DNA of 28,374 nucleotides from an uncultured Mycoplasmatota bacterium (GCA_900548725.1 URLV01000014.1:1-28374), one strand, 5' to 3'; counted from the stretch's first letter, positions 1-8,482 are shown. The notes: generated from the letters alone by a model not told the origin. Numbers and translations: made by a program.

Positions 1-70
1 CGAACAAATTTTCGAGGTCGGGAGAGAAGTTATACAGTCTTGTTTTCATCTTTTTTATGAATCGTAAATT
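1..70. repeat. 70-bp dispersed direct repeat, copy A
   Basis: This segment matches positions 17334-17403 in the same orientation, with only two G-to-A differences (at 37 and 42). It begins with CGAAC at the first base of the window, the exact point where the other copy abuts an 11-base C tract, so the window edge probably sits at or inside such a tract. It lies past the terminator of the PrsW-like gene. No gene was recognised in it. Similarity to copy B stops after base 70. Confidence 0.9.
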
Positions 71-104
71 TATAATTGGTATTACTACCCTAATAAAATA
101 TTAT

Positions 105-132
105 CAAAAAAAGATACTTATTTCAAGTACCT
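105..132 (-). terminator. Terminator of the PrsW-like gene
   Basis: Read on the minus strand, an 8-bp stem (AGGTACTT with AAGTATCT, one G-U pair) encloses a 5-base loop and is followed by a run of seven T. It begins just after the stop codon of the gene ending at 145. Confidence 0.75.
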
Positions 133-144
133 ATTCTCTATTTT

Positions 145-1299
145 TCATTCTTTTTTCAAATTAAGTTTTTTTGCTTGATCAATTTGTTGTAAACCTAAGT
201 TTATAAAATATATTATTACTAACCATGCTATAATACTAACTGCTATTTGAGTACCAGCATAAGGTATATTAATTGGCATATCCCATATACCATGTAAAAC
301 TACTGGTATTAAACAAATAAGTAAAAATCTTTTATCATTTAAGTGTTTTTTATCAATCTTTTCAAAGCCTTTTACAAACATTAATGCAGCACCTTCTATT
401 GCAGCCCATGCAACATGTCCACCAGGAGCTAAGAAACCTCTTATTTTAATTACATATAGCATTGTTTGTAAACCATTATTTATACCATTTCTTAAAATAT
501 ATCCAGCAGTTTCGAAAGCGGCAAAACCAGCACCAACAGCAGCGCCAATTAATAAACCATTTAATATATAATTACAATTTTTGCTTTTAAATATAAATAA
601 TGCAACTATTGCTGCCTTGGCTGTCTCCTCAATAACACCAACCATTAAAGCACCAGAATAAGTTCTTATATCGGTATTAAATTCTAACGAAAAGAATAAT
701 ATTGCAACAATTAAACTCAATGCACCACCCAATATAAAGTATTTAATTACTTTATAAAAGGGTATATTTCTAAACAAATTTATTTCAAAAAAGAATATTA
801 ATACTACAACTGGCATTGCAAATGCACCTAACATAATAAGTCCTGGTAAAAAATTATCATTTCCATAATTTATAAATCCAATACGACATGGTATATATGC
901 AATTAAGAAAAATATAAATATTTTAAAATATACCCATGCACTAGCATTTTTAGGATTTATATTTTTAACATCAGGAGTAGTTTCCTTGCTACCACAAACG
1001 AATACTTCATCTAGTTCTTCATCTGTATGTTTCTTAAAAGTATTTTTAAACAAATCTTTAAATGTAACATAGTTTTCTGATTTAGCACCAGTTATTTTAT
1101 CTAAATTTTCACTTACTATATTTGTAGCAGTCTTCTTTTGCAGTGGATAACCACAATCAGGACAATTCACATCACTACTTTTAACTTTCTTACCACATTC
1201 AGGACAAATGCTTACATCATTTTTAAATCCACAATGAGGACAAGCCTTTGCACTAGATGAAATTGATTCACCACATTCCTTACACTTTATTAATGCCAC
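145..1299 (-). CDS. Zinc-ribbon PrsW-family intramembrane protease
   Basis: Membrane protein of 384 residues. Two treble-clef zinc ribbons open the protein (Cys pairs at 6/9 and 20/23, then 32/35 and 46/49). A linker of about 70 residues precedes a bundle of roughly eight hydrophobic segments from residue 120. The bundle carries the PrsW/CAAX-like glutamic protease signature: EE at 224-225 followed by TAK, a GxGFAxFE stretch with Glu263, His295 in GGHVAW, and His336 in HGIWD. PrsW proteins cleave membrane substrates such as anti-sigma factors (family knowledge); the target here is unknown. The start is GTG, chosen because an AGGAGG Shine-Dalgarno sits 7 bases upstream. That site overlaps the last codons of the upstream gene, whose stop lies one base away, so the two are likely translationally coupled. 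The zinc ribbons may regulate or recruit partners (inference). Confidence 0.85.
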   Translation of the reverse strand: MALIKCKECGESISSSAKACPHCGFKNDVSICPECGKKVKSSDVNCPDCGYPLQKKTATNIVSENLDKITGAKSENYVTFKDLFKNTFKKHTDEELDEVFVCGSKETTPDVKNINPKNASAWVYFKIFIFFLIAYIPCRIGFINYGNDNFLPGLIMLGAFAMPVVVLIFFFEINLFRNIPFYKVIKYFILGGALSLIVAILFFSLEFNTDIRTYSGALMVGVIEETAKAAIVALFIFKSKNCNYILNGLLIGAAVGAGFAAFETAGYILRNGINNGLQTMLYVIKIRGFLAPGGHVAWAAIEGAALMFVKGFEKIDKKHLNDKRFLLICLIPVVLHGIWDMPINIPYAGTQIAVSIIAWLVIIYFINLGLQQIDQAKKLNLKKE

Positions 1300-1300
1300 T

Positions 1301-2032
1301 TTAATTACCTCCTTTTAAAGTTTCAATAATAACTCTTACAATATTATTTATTGTATCCGTATTAACATTTTCTTCTTTAGAACCTATCATAAATATTTTA
1401 TTATCTGCCTCTATAGCATATCTATTATCAATAACAATATGTCCACTTGAATTATATTGATATTGTATTCCATATACATAATAATTACCAATAGTATTAG
1501 ATAACATATCAATTGTTATTTCAACATTACCATATACTTTCTTTAGTTCATTCGTAAAAGCATTTAAGAAATCTGGTGCTTTACTATATGTTGAATCCCA
1601 TCCCATTACTACATAAGGTATTAAAGGTCCATCATTATCTATATTACTTCCAACATAACTTAATTTATTAGAATCAACATAAGTTTTATAATTACTAGGT
1701 ATTTCATATGAAACACCTAAATTAGTATCATTATAAACTACATACCCACTGTTAGTTGCAGGAGTAGTAGTTCCTGTAGAAGGATTACTACTAGGATTAG
1801 TAGTAGGATTACTGCTTGGATTATTATTACTATTAGCATTTCTATTATTCAACATATAAAATCCAACAACAATAATTAATAACCCAATTAATAAATATTT
1901 ATAATCTATTTTACTCTTGGATTTATCTTTACTTTTAATATTTTTACTATTTAACTCATATCCACATTTAGGACATGTATCCGCTTGATCACTTATATTA
2001 TTTTTACACTCTGGACATTTTATTAATGCCAT
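1301..2032 (-). CDS. Zinc-ribbon membrane-anchored protein, extracytoplasmic domain
   Basis: Protein of 243 residues with one N-terminal zinc ribbon (Cys 6, 9, 20, 23), a lysine-rich stretch, one transmembrane segment at about 45-61, a Ser/Asn/Pro/Thr repeat linker at about 65-95, and a C-terminal domain of about 150 residues probably outside the cell. That domain vaguely resembles PsbP-like folds, but I cannot name a family. The first nine residues (MALIKC-EC) match the downstream PrsW-like gene, so the two share a zinc-ribbon module. A GTG 15 bases upstream is open, but the ATG at 2032 is preferred because GGAG lies about 9 bases before it and the protein then begins like its neighbour. The ribbon is cytoplasmic if the usual topology holds. 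It is co-transcribed with the protease gene. Confidence 0.75.
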   Translation of the reverse strand: MALIKCPECKNNISDQADTCPKCGYELNSKNIKSKDKSKSKIDYKYLLIGLLIIVVGFYMLNNRNANSNNNPSSNPTTNPSSNPSTGTTTPATNSGYVVYNDTNLGVSYEIPSNYKTYVDSNKLSYVGSNIDNDGPLIPYVVMGWDSTYSKAPDFLNAFTNELKKVYGNVEITIDMLSNTIGNYYVYGIQYQYNSSGHIVIDNRYAIEADNKIFMIGSKEENVNTDTINNIVRVIIETLKGGN

Positions 2033-2164
2033 AAATTCACTCTCCACTTCTTTTTTAGTATAATACTCTAATTACAAAATACACTATACCTACTAAAATA
2101 AGTATATTATATTGAATAATGTTTTTAAATATAATTTAACAAATAGTCAATGACAATTTGGCAA

Positions 2165-2193
2165 TTGCAAAAACTTATATTTTCATGTATGAT
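2165..2193 (+). promoter_or_regulatory. SigA-type promoter of the HTH-sortase unit
   Basis: TTGCAA at 2165-2170 and TATGAT at 2188-2193 are separated by exactly 17 bases. Transcription would start near 2200, which rules out the TTG start at 2158 for the next gene. The palindrome GCAATTGC at 2161-2168 overlaps the -35 and could be an operator (speculative). Confidence 0.65.
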
Positions 2194-2217
2194 ATATTTA
2201 TTAACGGGGATGATAAC

Positions 2218-3897
2218 ATGAAATTTAATGAAATATTTAATAACTATATTAATATAATTGGTTGTACTTCAAAAGATATATCTAACTTATCAAAATTATC
2301 AGAATCTATTATTAGTAGATATAAAAACGGCACTAGAGTACCTAATAACGATACCTTAGATTTATTATCTAACACTCTATCTACTTTATCTAATAATAAG
2401 TATAATAAATCTACTATATTAAATGATTTCTATAATGCTACTAATATATCTAATATAGATTTTAGTATAGTAGTTAATAATTTAAATACTTTAATAAATA
2501 CTTTTAATATTAACGCCAGTATTTTATCTAAGTATTTAAATTATGATGCATCATATTTATCTAGAATAAGAAATAATACTAGAATACCATTTAATAAAGA
2601 AGAATTTATTGATTCTTTAACAAATTTTATATTAAAAAAATATAATAATGAAAAGTATAATGAAACATTAATTAATTTAATTAATAACGATATTAATTTT
2701 AACAATATAAAAACATGGCTATTAACTAATAAAGTAAAAGAAACTAACAATATTAGTAATTTTTTAAACAAACTAGATGAATTTGATTTAAATGATTTTA
2801 TTAAAAGTATTAAATTTGATGAATTAAAAGTACCTACTATTCCATTTTATAAAGCCAAAACTAAAAGTTATTATGGTATTGAAGAAATGAAAAAAGGTGA
2901 ATTAGATTTCTTTAAAGCAACTGTATTATCAAAAAGTAAAGAAGATATATTTATGTGCAGTGATATGCCAATGGAAGATATGGCTAAAGATACTGAATTT
3001 GGTAAAAAATGGATGTTTGGTATTGCATTATCTTTAAAAAAAGGTCTTAATTTAAATATAATACATAATCTAGATAGACCATTTAATGAAATGATGTTAG
3101 GTTTAGAAAGTTGGATACCTCTTTATATGACTGGTCAAGTTAAACCATATTATTTTAAAAATATAAAAAATAATATATATCATCATATAAACTATAAATC
3201 AGGTTCTGTTATATTAACAGGAGAATGTGTTAATAACAATCATGATAAAGGAAAATATTATATATCTACAAACAATAAAGAATTAGAATATTATAAAACT
3301 AAATGTGATTTACTATTAAAAAAATCAAATAGTTTAATGGATATATATAGAAAAGAAAATATAGATAAATTTAATATATTTATGTCAAAAGATAAAGATA
3401 TTAAATGTGATAGAAAAAGAATATATTCTACTCTACCATTATTTACCATAAATGATAATTTATTATTAAAAATATTAAAAAGAAATAAAATAAATAAAAA
3501 TGATATAGATAAAATATTAACTTATAAAAAAGAAGAAGAATTAAACACTTTAAATATTTTAAAGACAAACAAAATAAATGATATTATATATAAAATAGAT
3601 AAAAAGGATTTTAACAACAAAATATATTTATCACTAGAAAATATATTTTATGATATAGAAATTAAATATAATTATGAAGAATACTTAGAACACTATAATA
3701 ATACACTTAATTATAAAAATAATAATTATAAAGTTTCTATAAATGACTATAAAACATTTAATAATATAAATATTAATATATTAAAAAATAAATATGTTCA
3801 TTTAACAAAAAATGGTGATCCTATAATACATTTTATTATTAGACATCCAAAATTAATGGATGCAATAGACAACTTCACTCCATTAGTAAAGGAATAA
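2218..3897 (+). CDS. Large XRE/HTH-type protein with conserved core of unknown function
   Basis: Protein of 559 residues, probably cytoplasmic, with no signal or membrane segment. Two lambda-repressor-like HTH segments are visible at the N-terminus: about residues 5-65 (ISRYKNGTRVP) and 85-145 (LSRIRNNTRIP). Both carry the S-RY/RI-NGTRVP recognition-helix pattern of XRE proteins. A region at about 220-390 is less biased in composition and looks like a folded domain (motifs FFKATVLSKSKEDIFMCSD and LESWIPLYMTGQ). I believe it recurs in HTH proteins of gut Firmicutes but cannot name it. The C-terminal 150 residues are Lys/Asn/Ile-rich. The start at 2218 follows from the promoter and a GGGG site 8 bases upstream. 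Only three bases separate it from the sortase gene, so it probably senses something and controls, or is co-expressed with, that enzyme (inference). Confidence 0.75.
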   Translation: MKFNEIFNNYINIIGCTSKDISNLSKLSESIISRYKNGTRVPNNDTLDLLSNTLSTLSNNKYNKSTILNDFYNATNISNIDFSIVVNNLNTLINTFNINASILSKYLNYDASYLSRIRNNTRIPFNKEEFIDSLTNFILKKYNNEKYNETLINLINNDINFNNIKTWLLTNKVKETNNISNFLNKLDEFDLNDFIKSIKFDELKVPTIPFYKAKTKSYYGIEEMKKGELDFFKATVLSKSKEDIFMCSDMPMEDMAKDTEFGKKWMFGIALSLKKGLNLNIIHNLDRPFNEMMLGLESWIPLYMTGQVKPYYFKNIKNNIYHHINYKSGSVILTGECVNNNHDKGKYYISTNNKELEYYKTKCDLLLKKSNSLMDIYRKENIDKFNIFMSKDKDIKCDRKRIYSTLPLFTINDNLLLKILKRNKINKNDIDKILTYKKEEELNTLNILKTNKINDIIYKIDKKDFNNKIYLSLENIFYDIEIKYNYEEYLEHYNNTLNYKNNNYKVSINDYKTFNNININILKNKYVHLTKNGDPIIHFIIRHPKLMDAIDNFTPLVKE

Positions 3898-3900
3898 AAT

Positions 3901-4698
3901 ATGAAAAAAAATATCATATATAAATTACTAATAATTATTTTAATAATATTATTTTCTATTTCAGTATATAAAATAATTAAATGGAATATAGATAATAATA
4001 AAACTAATAAAATAATAAATAATATAAAAACTGAAGTTATTGAATCTGAAGATAATGATAATACTGAAATAATAAAACAAGAAGAAGATATTGATAAAAG
4101 TGATCCATATTTTGATTATATTAAAATGAATATGATAGATGTAAATTTTGATAATTTAAAAAAGATAAATAACGATATTAAAGGATGGATTAAAGTGAAC
4201 GGTACTAACGTTAACTATCCTTTTGTTCAAACAAACGATAATGTTTTTTATTTAAATCATACTTTAGATAAAACATCTAATGGTGGTGGTTGGTTATTTT
4301 TAGATTATAGAAATAATATTTTCAATGACAAAAATACTATTATATATGGACATGGAAGAGTTAATAAAACTATGTTTGGTTCCTTAAAAAATATACTTGA
4401 TAATAATTGGTTAAATAATAAAGATAATTTCGTTGTAAAACTTAGTACAGAAAACGAATTAACTCTATGGCAAATATTTAGTGTATATAAAATACCAACT
4501 ACTAATGATTATTTACAAATCAAATTTGATAGTGATAGTGAATACGAAACATTTATAAATAAATTAATTAATAGAAGTGAATATTATTTTAATACAAGTA
4601 TTAATACAAATGATAATATTTTAACACTTTCTACTTGTTATAATAATAATGACAAATTAGTAGTTCATGCTAAATTAATAAAACGAGAAATTAAGTAA
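3901..4698 (+). CDS. Class B sortase with Lys at the catalytic Arg position
   Basis: Membrane-anchored transpeptidase-like protein of 265 residues. An N-terminal transmembrane helix at about 8-26 is followed by a charged linker and a sortase fold from about residue 80. His151 sits in IYGHGR (usually YGHN) and Cys246 in LTLSTC, the catalytic pair. The third catalytic residue is normally Arg just before the VVxAKL strand; here that position is Lys252 (AAA codon at 4654-4656). The LVVHAKL context is otherwise typical of SrtB, which attaches proteins to peptidoglycan or assembles pili (family knowledge). No LPxTG or NPQTN-type sorting signal was found in any protein of the window, so the substrate lies elsewhere. 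Its 3' end forms half of the terminator stem. It is co-transcribed with the HTH gene. Confidence 0.88.
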   Translation: MKKNIIYKLLIIILIILFSISVYKIIKWNIDNNKTNKIINNIKTEVIESEDNDNTEIIKQEEDIDKSDPYFDYIKMNMIDVNFDNLKKINNDIKGWIKVNGTNVNYPFVQTNDNVFYLNHTLDKTSNGGGWLFLDYRNNIFNDKNTIIYGHGRVNKTMFGSLKNILDNNWLNNKDNFVVKLSTENELTLWQIFSVYKIPTTNDYLQIKFDSDSEYETFINKLINRSEYYFNTSINTNDNILTLSTCYNNNDKLVVHAKLIKREIK

Positions 4699-4720
4699 TT
4701 AAACTATTTTCTCGTTTTTA
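4680..4720 (+). terminator. Terminator of the HTH-sortase unit
   Basis: An 11-bp stem (4680-4690 pairing with 4707-4717) with a 16-base loop is followed by T-rich sequence. The left arm is coding, and the stop codon lies in the loop. Confidence 0.85.
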
Positions 4721-4766
4721 TTTTGATATAAAATTATTTCTGCTAGTCTAACTTTATCTTATTGAA

Positions 4767-5849
4767 TTATATATTTCTAGATATATTCAATATTATTCCA
4801 ATACTAACCATACTAACTAAAAGAGATGAACCTCCGTAAGATAGAAATGGTAATGTTACACCAGTAACGGGTACTAACCCTACTACAACAGATAAGTTTA
4901 AAAGTGTTTGAAATATAATCATAAATGATAATCCAAAAGATAAATACTTTCCAAATAAATCTTTTGTATTCATACTTATTTTAATACATCTATAAAATAT
5001 AAATATAAAGAATGAACTTACCAACAAAACTCCAATAAATCCTAATTCTTCACTAATAATAGAAAATATAAAATCAGTTTGAGGTTCAGGAAGATAAAAA
5101 TGTTTTTGAATACTTTTTCCTATTCCCATGCCAAATAAGCCTCCAGGACCGATAGCATATAAACTTTGTATTATTTGAAAACCACTCCCTAGCGGATCAG
5201 TCCATGGATTAATAAAAGAAATTATTCTTGCCATTCTATATGGTGCAATTATAATTAATCCTACTATTCCTGCTAATCCACAAATTCCAATTTTAACAAA
5301 GAAGGATAACTTAACTTTAGAAACAAATATCATCGCTACTAAACACATTATTATTACCATAGCAGTACCAAAATCAGGTTCTAACATTATAAGAAGAAAG
5401 AATACTCCAATTACACTTATTATGGGAAATACACCTTTTTTTATATCATACATGATATTATAATTGTTACTTAAATATTTACTTACAAATATAACTAAAC
5501 CAATCTTAGCAGCTTCACTAGGTTGTAACCCAAATCCACCTAATCCAAACCAACTTCTACTACCATTTCTAACTACCCCTATTCCTGGAATTAATACCAA
5601 TACTAATAAAATAAAACATACTAAAATAATTAAATTAGATTTTTTTCTATATAAATTATAATCTATCTTAGACGTTATATACATACCAATAATACCAACC
5701 ATATAAAATACAAATTGATTAATAAAATATTTATAAGGATTATTAAACCTAAATTCTGCCCATATATTACTTGATGAATAAATCATAAAGCATCCAAACA
5801 ATGCTAAAATAACTACACTTATAAATAATTTATAATCAGCATTTTTCAA
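4767..5849 (-). CDS. ftsW: SEDS peptidoglycan polymerase FtsW/SpoVE family
   Basis: Integral membrane glycosyltransferase of 360 residues with about ten hydrophobic segments. SEDS proteins polymerise lipid II into glycan strands with a partner class B PBP (family knowledge). Visible motifs are NGSRSW and LQPSEAAK at about 95-115, LEPDFGTA at 156-163, and PEPQTDFIFSIISEELG at 254-270, in which Asp259 is the catalytic aspartate; PVTGVTLPFLSYGGSS lies near the C-terminus. Position after mraY favours FtsW or the sporulation paralogue SpoVE over RodA, but sequence alone does not separate them. The start is TTG with AGGTGA about 7 bases upstream. In Bacillus, murD lies between mraY and spoVE and murG follows; both are absent here. 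A terminator separates it from mraY. Confidence 0.88.
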   Translation of the reverse strand: MKNADYKLFISVVILALFGCFMIYSSSNIWAEFRFNNPYKYFINQFVFYMVGIIGMYITSKIDYNLYRKKSNLIILVCFILLVLVLIPGIGVVRNGSRSWFGLGGFGLQPSEAAKIGLVIFVSKYLSNNYNIMYDIKKGVFPIISVIGVFFLLIMLEPDFGTAMVIIMCLVAMIFVSKVKLSFFVKIGICGLAGIVGLIIIAPYRMARIISFINPWTDPLGSGFQIIQSLYAIGPGGLFGMGIGKSIQKHFYLPEPQTDFIFSIISEELGFIGVLLVSSFFIFIFYRCIKISMNTKDLFGKYLSFGLSFMIIFQTLLNLSVVVGLVPVTGVTLPFLSYGGSSLLVSMVSIGIILNISRNI

Positions 5850-5873
5850 GATAAATCACCTAATTAATTATAT

Positions 5874-5901
5874 AAAAAAAAGTATGATTTATAACCATAC
5901 T
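5874..5901 (-). terminator. Terminator between mraY and ftsW
   Basis: Minus-strand stem AGTATG/CATACT with a 9-base loop and eight T. It overlaps the last codons of mraY. Confidence 0.75.
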
Positions 5902-6881
5902 CCGTATATTATACCTAGCATTCCTAACATAAAGCCTGCTATCCAAAATAATTTTACTATATCTGTCTCACTCCAACCCAATTGTTCAAAATGGTGATGA
6001 AGTGGAGCTTTCTTAAATATCTTTTTATTAAATTTTCTTATAGCAATTATCTGTATCAAACTAGATAATGTTTCTACAACAAATACACCACCTATTATTG
6101 CTAAACTTATTTCATGTCTTGTAACTATTGCAACTGTTGCAAGTGCACCACCTAAAGCTAAACTACCAGTATCTCCCATAAATACTTTAGCAGGATGTGT
6201 ATTAAATACCAAAAATCCTAACAATGCACCGACAAGAACAAAACAGAATATTGCAATTTCTTGGTAACCACTTATCCAATAAGAACCCCAAGCAATAACA
6301 CCATAAGATAAGAATGCCATTACTGATAAGCCTCCACATAAACCATCAAGTCCATCAGTTATATTAACAGCATTTGTAGTACCAACTAATAAGAATAATA
6401 TAAATATACCAAAGAAATAACCCATTTGTAATTTAAATCCAAATAAACTAATAGTTAAATCTGTTAATCCACCATTATATTTATATATAAAATAGAATAC
6501 TATTGCAATTAATAATTGCACTATAAATTTAATCTTAATTGATATTCCTTCATTATTATGTCTTTTAATTTTTAACATATCATCAACATATCCAAGCAAT
6601 CCATAAGATATAAATACAAACATTAATATTATTAAATTATGATTAAATTTTAAACTTCCTTTTAAAAACAATAATATTATACTTATTATAGTAGGAATAA
6701 TAAATATTAAACCACCTATAGTAGGAGTACCCTCTTTTTTTATATGTCTTTCATTTATTAATTTACACGTTTGTTGTCCTAACTTCTTTTTTCTTAGTAT
6801 TGGTATAATTATTAAACCAGCAATTAATGATATAATAAATCCCAACATAATACCAAGAACTGTTTTTGCTAAAATTAACAT
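5889..6881 (-). CDS. mraY: Phospho-MurNAc-pentapeptide translocase MraY
   Basis: Integral membrane enzyme of 330 residues that transfers phospho-MurNAc-pentapeptide from UDP to undecaprenyl phosphate, giving lipid I. Family motifs appear in order: GTPTIGGL near residue 52, the Asp pair in YVDDMLK near 104, NITDGLDGL near 175, FMGDTGSLALGG near 235, and the PLHHHFE histidine motif near 300. About ten transmembrane helices are evident, and the length is normal (about 320-330). ATG start with AGAGGTGG about 5 bases upstream. A TATAAT at 6900-6905 preceded by a poor -35 could give it its own promoter beyond the pyk terminator. Upstream partners usual in the dcw cluster are missing; its product feeds MurG, not encoded here. 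Confidence 0.95.
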   Translation of the reverse strand: MLILAKTVLGIMLGFIISLIAGLIIIPILRKKKLGQQTCKLINERHIKKEGTPTIGGLIFIIPTIISIILLFLKGSLKFNHNLIILMFVFISYGLLGYVDDMLKIKRHNNEGISIKIKFIVQLLIAIVFYFIYKYNGGLTDLTISLFGFKLQMGYFFGIFILFLLVGTTNAVNITDGLDGLCGGLSVMAFLSYGVIAWGSYWISGYQEIAIFCFVLVGALLGFLVFNTHPAKVFMGDTGSLALGGALATVAIVTRHEISLAIIGGVFVVETLSSLIQIIAIRKFNKKIFKKAPLHHHFEQLGWSETDIVKLFWIAGFMLGMLGIIYGVWL

Positions 6882-6922
6882 ATTGCCACCTCTTATTTAA
6901 TTATACACTAATTATTATATTT

Positions 6923-6961
6923 ATAAAACAAAATCAGTATAACTTTACTATTATACTGATT
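6923..6961 (-). terminator. Terminator of pyk
   Basis: Perfect 11-bp stem (6932-6942 with 6951-6961), 8-base loop, then a T-rich tail on the minus strand. Confidence 0.85.
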
Positions 6962-6972
6962 AATACTTTACA

Positions 6973-8373
6973 TTATATTCTTTCTATTTTAATGAAATTA
7001 GTATGTGCAGTAGCAGGACTTCCACCAACTACAACTACTATATCATCTTTATTTAGTTGAAGTAAGTTTTTAGCTGATTCTACACCATCTTTTACTATGT
7101 CATCTGTATCATCATATATTGGAACTATACTTGTATAAACACCCCATTTTAATGATAAGCTTCTTGCAACTTTTCTATCTGTTGTTGCTGCAATTATAAA
7201 TGAATTTGGTCTAAGTGACGCTATATCTTGTGCCGTTTTTCCAGTCAATGTTGATGCAACTATTGCTTTTACAGGTAAATAATCAGCAGCATCTACAGCA
7301 CATCTTGCTATTATATTATGTATCTTATTTCCTCTTAATATGTATTCATCCATATCATATTTAGTAATTTTCTCTGCACTTTCACATATTTTAGACATAG
7401 TTTTAATGGTTTCTACTGGATAGTTACCTATAGTAGTTTCATCACTTGTCATTATTGCATCACAACCAGCTAATACTGCATTTGAAACATCAGTAACTTC
7501 TGCATTAGTTGGTCTAATATTTGTTTTCATACTATACATCATTTGAGTAGCCATAATTACACCTTTACTTTTAGCGTGACACATATCAATCATTTTTTGT
7601 TGATATTCAGGTAAATTTTCAAATCCAGTTTCTATTCCTAAATCTCCTCTTGCTACCATTATATAGTCTGATGCATCTACTATTTCTTCTAAGTTATCCA
7701 TTGCATATTGTGTTTCAACTTTAGAAATTATTAACATATCAGGTTTTCCAAATTCTTTACATAATTCTTTAACAGCTAAAACATCTTCTTTACTATTAAC
7801 GAATGATATTGCTAAGAAATCTCCATCATTATCACAAGCATACTTAATATCTTCTTTATCTTTTTCTGAAATATATGGAACATCAAGTTTAACACCAGGC
7901 ATACATACACCACGTCTACTCTTAATTACTCCACTATTCATGATTTCACAAGTAACACCATCGTTTTCTATACTACGAACAATAAGTTCATAAAAACCAT
8001 CATCTAATAATATTTTAGAACCAACATTTAAATCTTTTAATACACCTTTATAATTTAAAGAAATAACTTCATTAGTACCAATAACATCTTCTTCAACAAT
8101 TCTTATCATATTACCTTTAACTAATTCTATTTTATCATCTTTAAAATTACATGTTCTTAAATCAGGCCCTTTAGTATCATATAATATACCAATATCAGCA
8201 CCTAATTCTTCTCTAGCTCTTTTAACTAAACTTTCATCTAATTTTCTTTCTTCTATAGTTGCATGTGAAAAATTAATTCTAGCAACATTCATTCCTGCTT
8301 TAACTAATCCTTTAAAATTTTCCCAATTTTGTGTAGCAGGTCCTATACTACAAATTATCTTTGTTTTTTTCAT
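6973..8373 (-). CDS. pyk: Pyruvate kinase, divergent
   Basis: Glycolytic enzyme converting phosphoenolpyruvate and ADP to pyruvate and ATP; 466 residues, the usual core length, without the extra C-terminal PEP-utiliser domain of Bacillus Pyk. Visible motifs: RINFSHA near 33, DTKGPDLRT near 65, the catalytic Lys in IISKVE near 217, the Mg-binding GDLGIE near 243, and the Thr of MATQM near 275. Two normally strong blocks differ: ATQMLESM reads ATQMMYSM, and MLSGETAxG reads MTSDETTIG. The key catalytic Lys, Glu, Asp and Thr remain, so activity is likely, but the active-site surroundings are unusual. ATG start, GGAG upstream. It has its own promoter and terminator, so it is monocistronic. Confidence 0.93.
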   Translation of the reverse strand: MKKTKIICSIGPATQNWENFKGLVKAGMNVARINFSHATIEERKLDESLVKRAREELGADIGILYDTKGPDLRTCNFKDDKIELVKGNMIRIVEEDVIGTNEVISLNYKGVLKDLNVGSKILLDDGFYELIVRSIENDGVTCEIMNSGVIKSRRGVCMPGVKLDVPYISEKDKEDIKYACDNDGDFLAISFVNSKEDVLAVKELCKEFGKPDMLIISKVETQYAMDNLEEIVDASDYIMVARGDLGIETGFENLPEYQQKMIDMCHAKSKGVIMATQMMYSMKTNIRPTNAEVTDVSNAVLAGCDAIMTSDETTIGNYPVETIKTMSKICESAEKITKYDMDEYILRGNKIHNIIARCAVDAADYLPVKAIVASTLTGKTAQDIASLRPNSFIIAATTDRKVARSLSLKWGVYTSIVPIYDDTDDIVKDGVESAKNLLQLNKDDIVVVVGGSPATAHTNFIKIERI

Positions 8374-8408
8374 TCTTTCATTAACTCCTTTTTTATCGAA
8401 CAGGAATA

Positions 8409-8438
8409 ATTATATAATATTATTTCACACTTTGTCAA
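8409..8438 (-). promoter_or_regulatory. SigA-type promoter of pyk
   Basis: Minus strand TTGACA (8433-8438), 18-base spacer, TATAAT (8409-8414). Both hexamers are perfect consensus. Predicted leader is about 30 bases and ends in the AAGGAG site. Confidence 0.85.
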
Positions 8439-8482
8439 TAGTATAAAAATATAAGAAAAAGCAAGAAAAAAATAACATATAC

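Noticed and set aside
58..165. Short plus-strand frame starting ATGAATCGTAAA at the end of the repeat
   Set aside because: About 35 codons, no Shine-Dalgarno, and the frame differs after the repeat in the two copies.
2541..2771. Antisense frame within the HTH gene
   Set aside because: A shadow of the real plus-strand gene; no ribosome-binding site and biased hydrophobic composition from reverse-read AT-rich codons.
8180..8300. Broken or frameshifted genes among the divergent enzymes
   Set aside because: pyk, the E2-like gene and the sortase are full length with intact frames; the oddities are substitutions, not disruptions.
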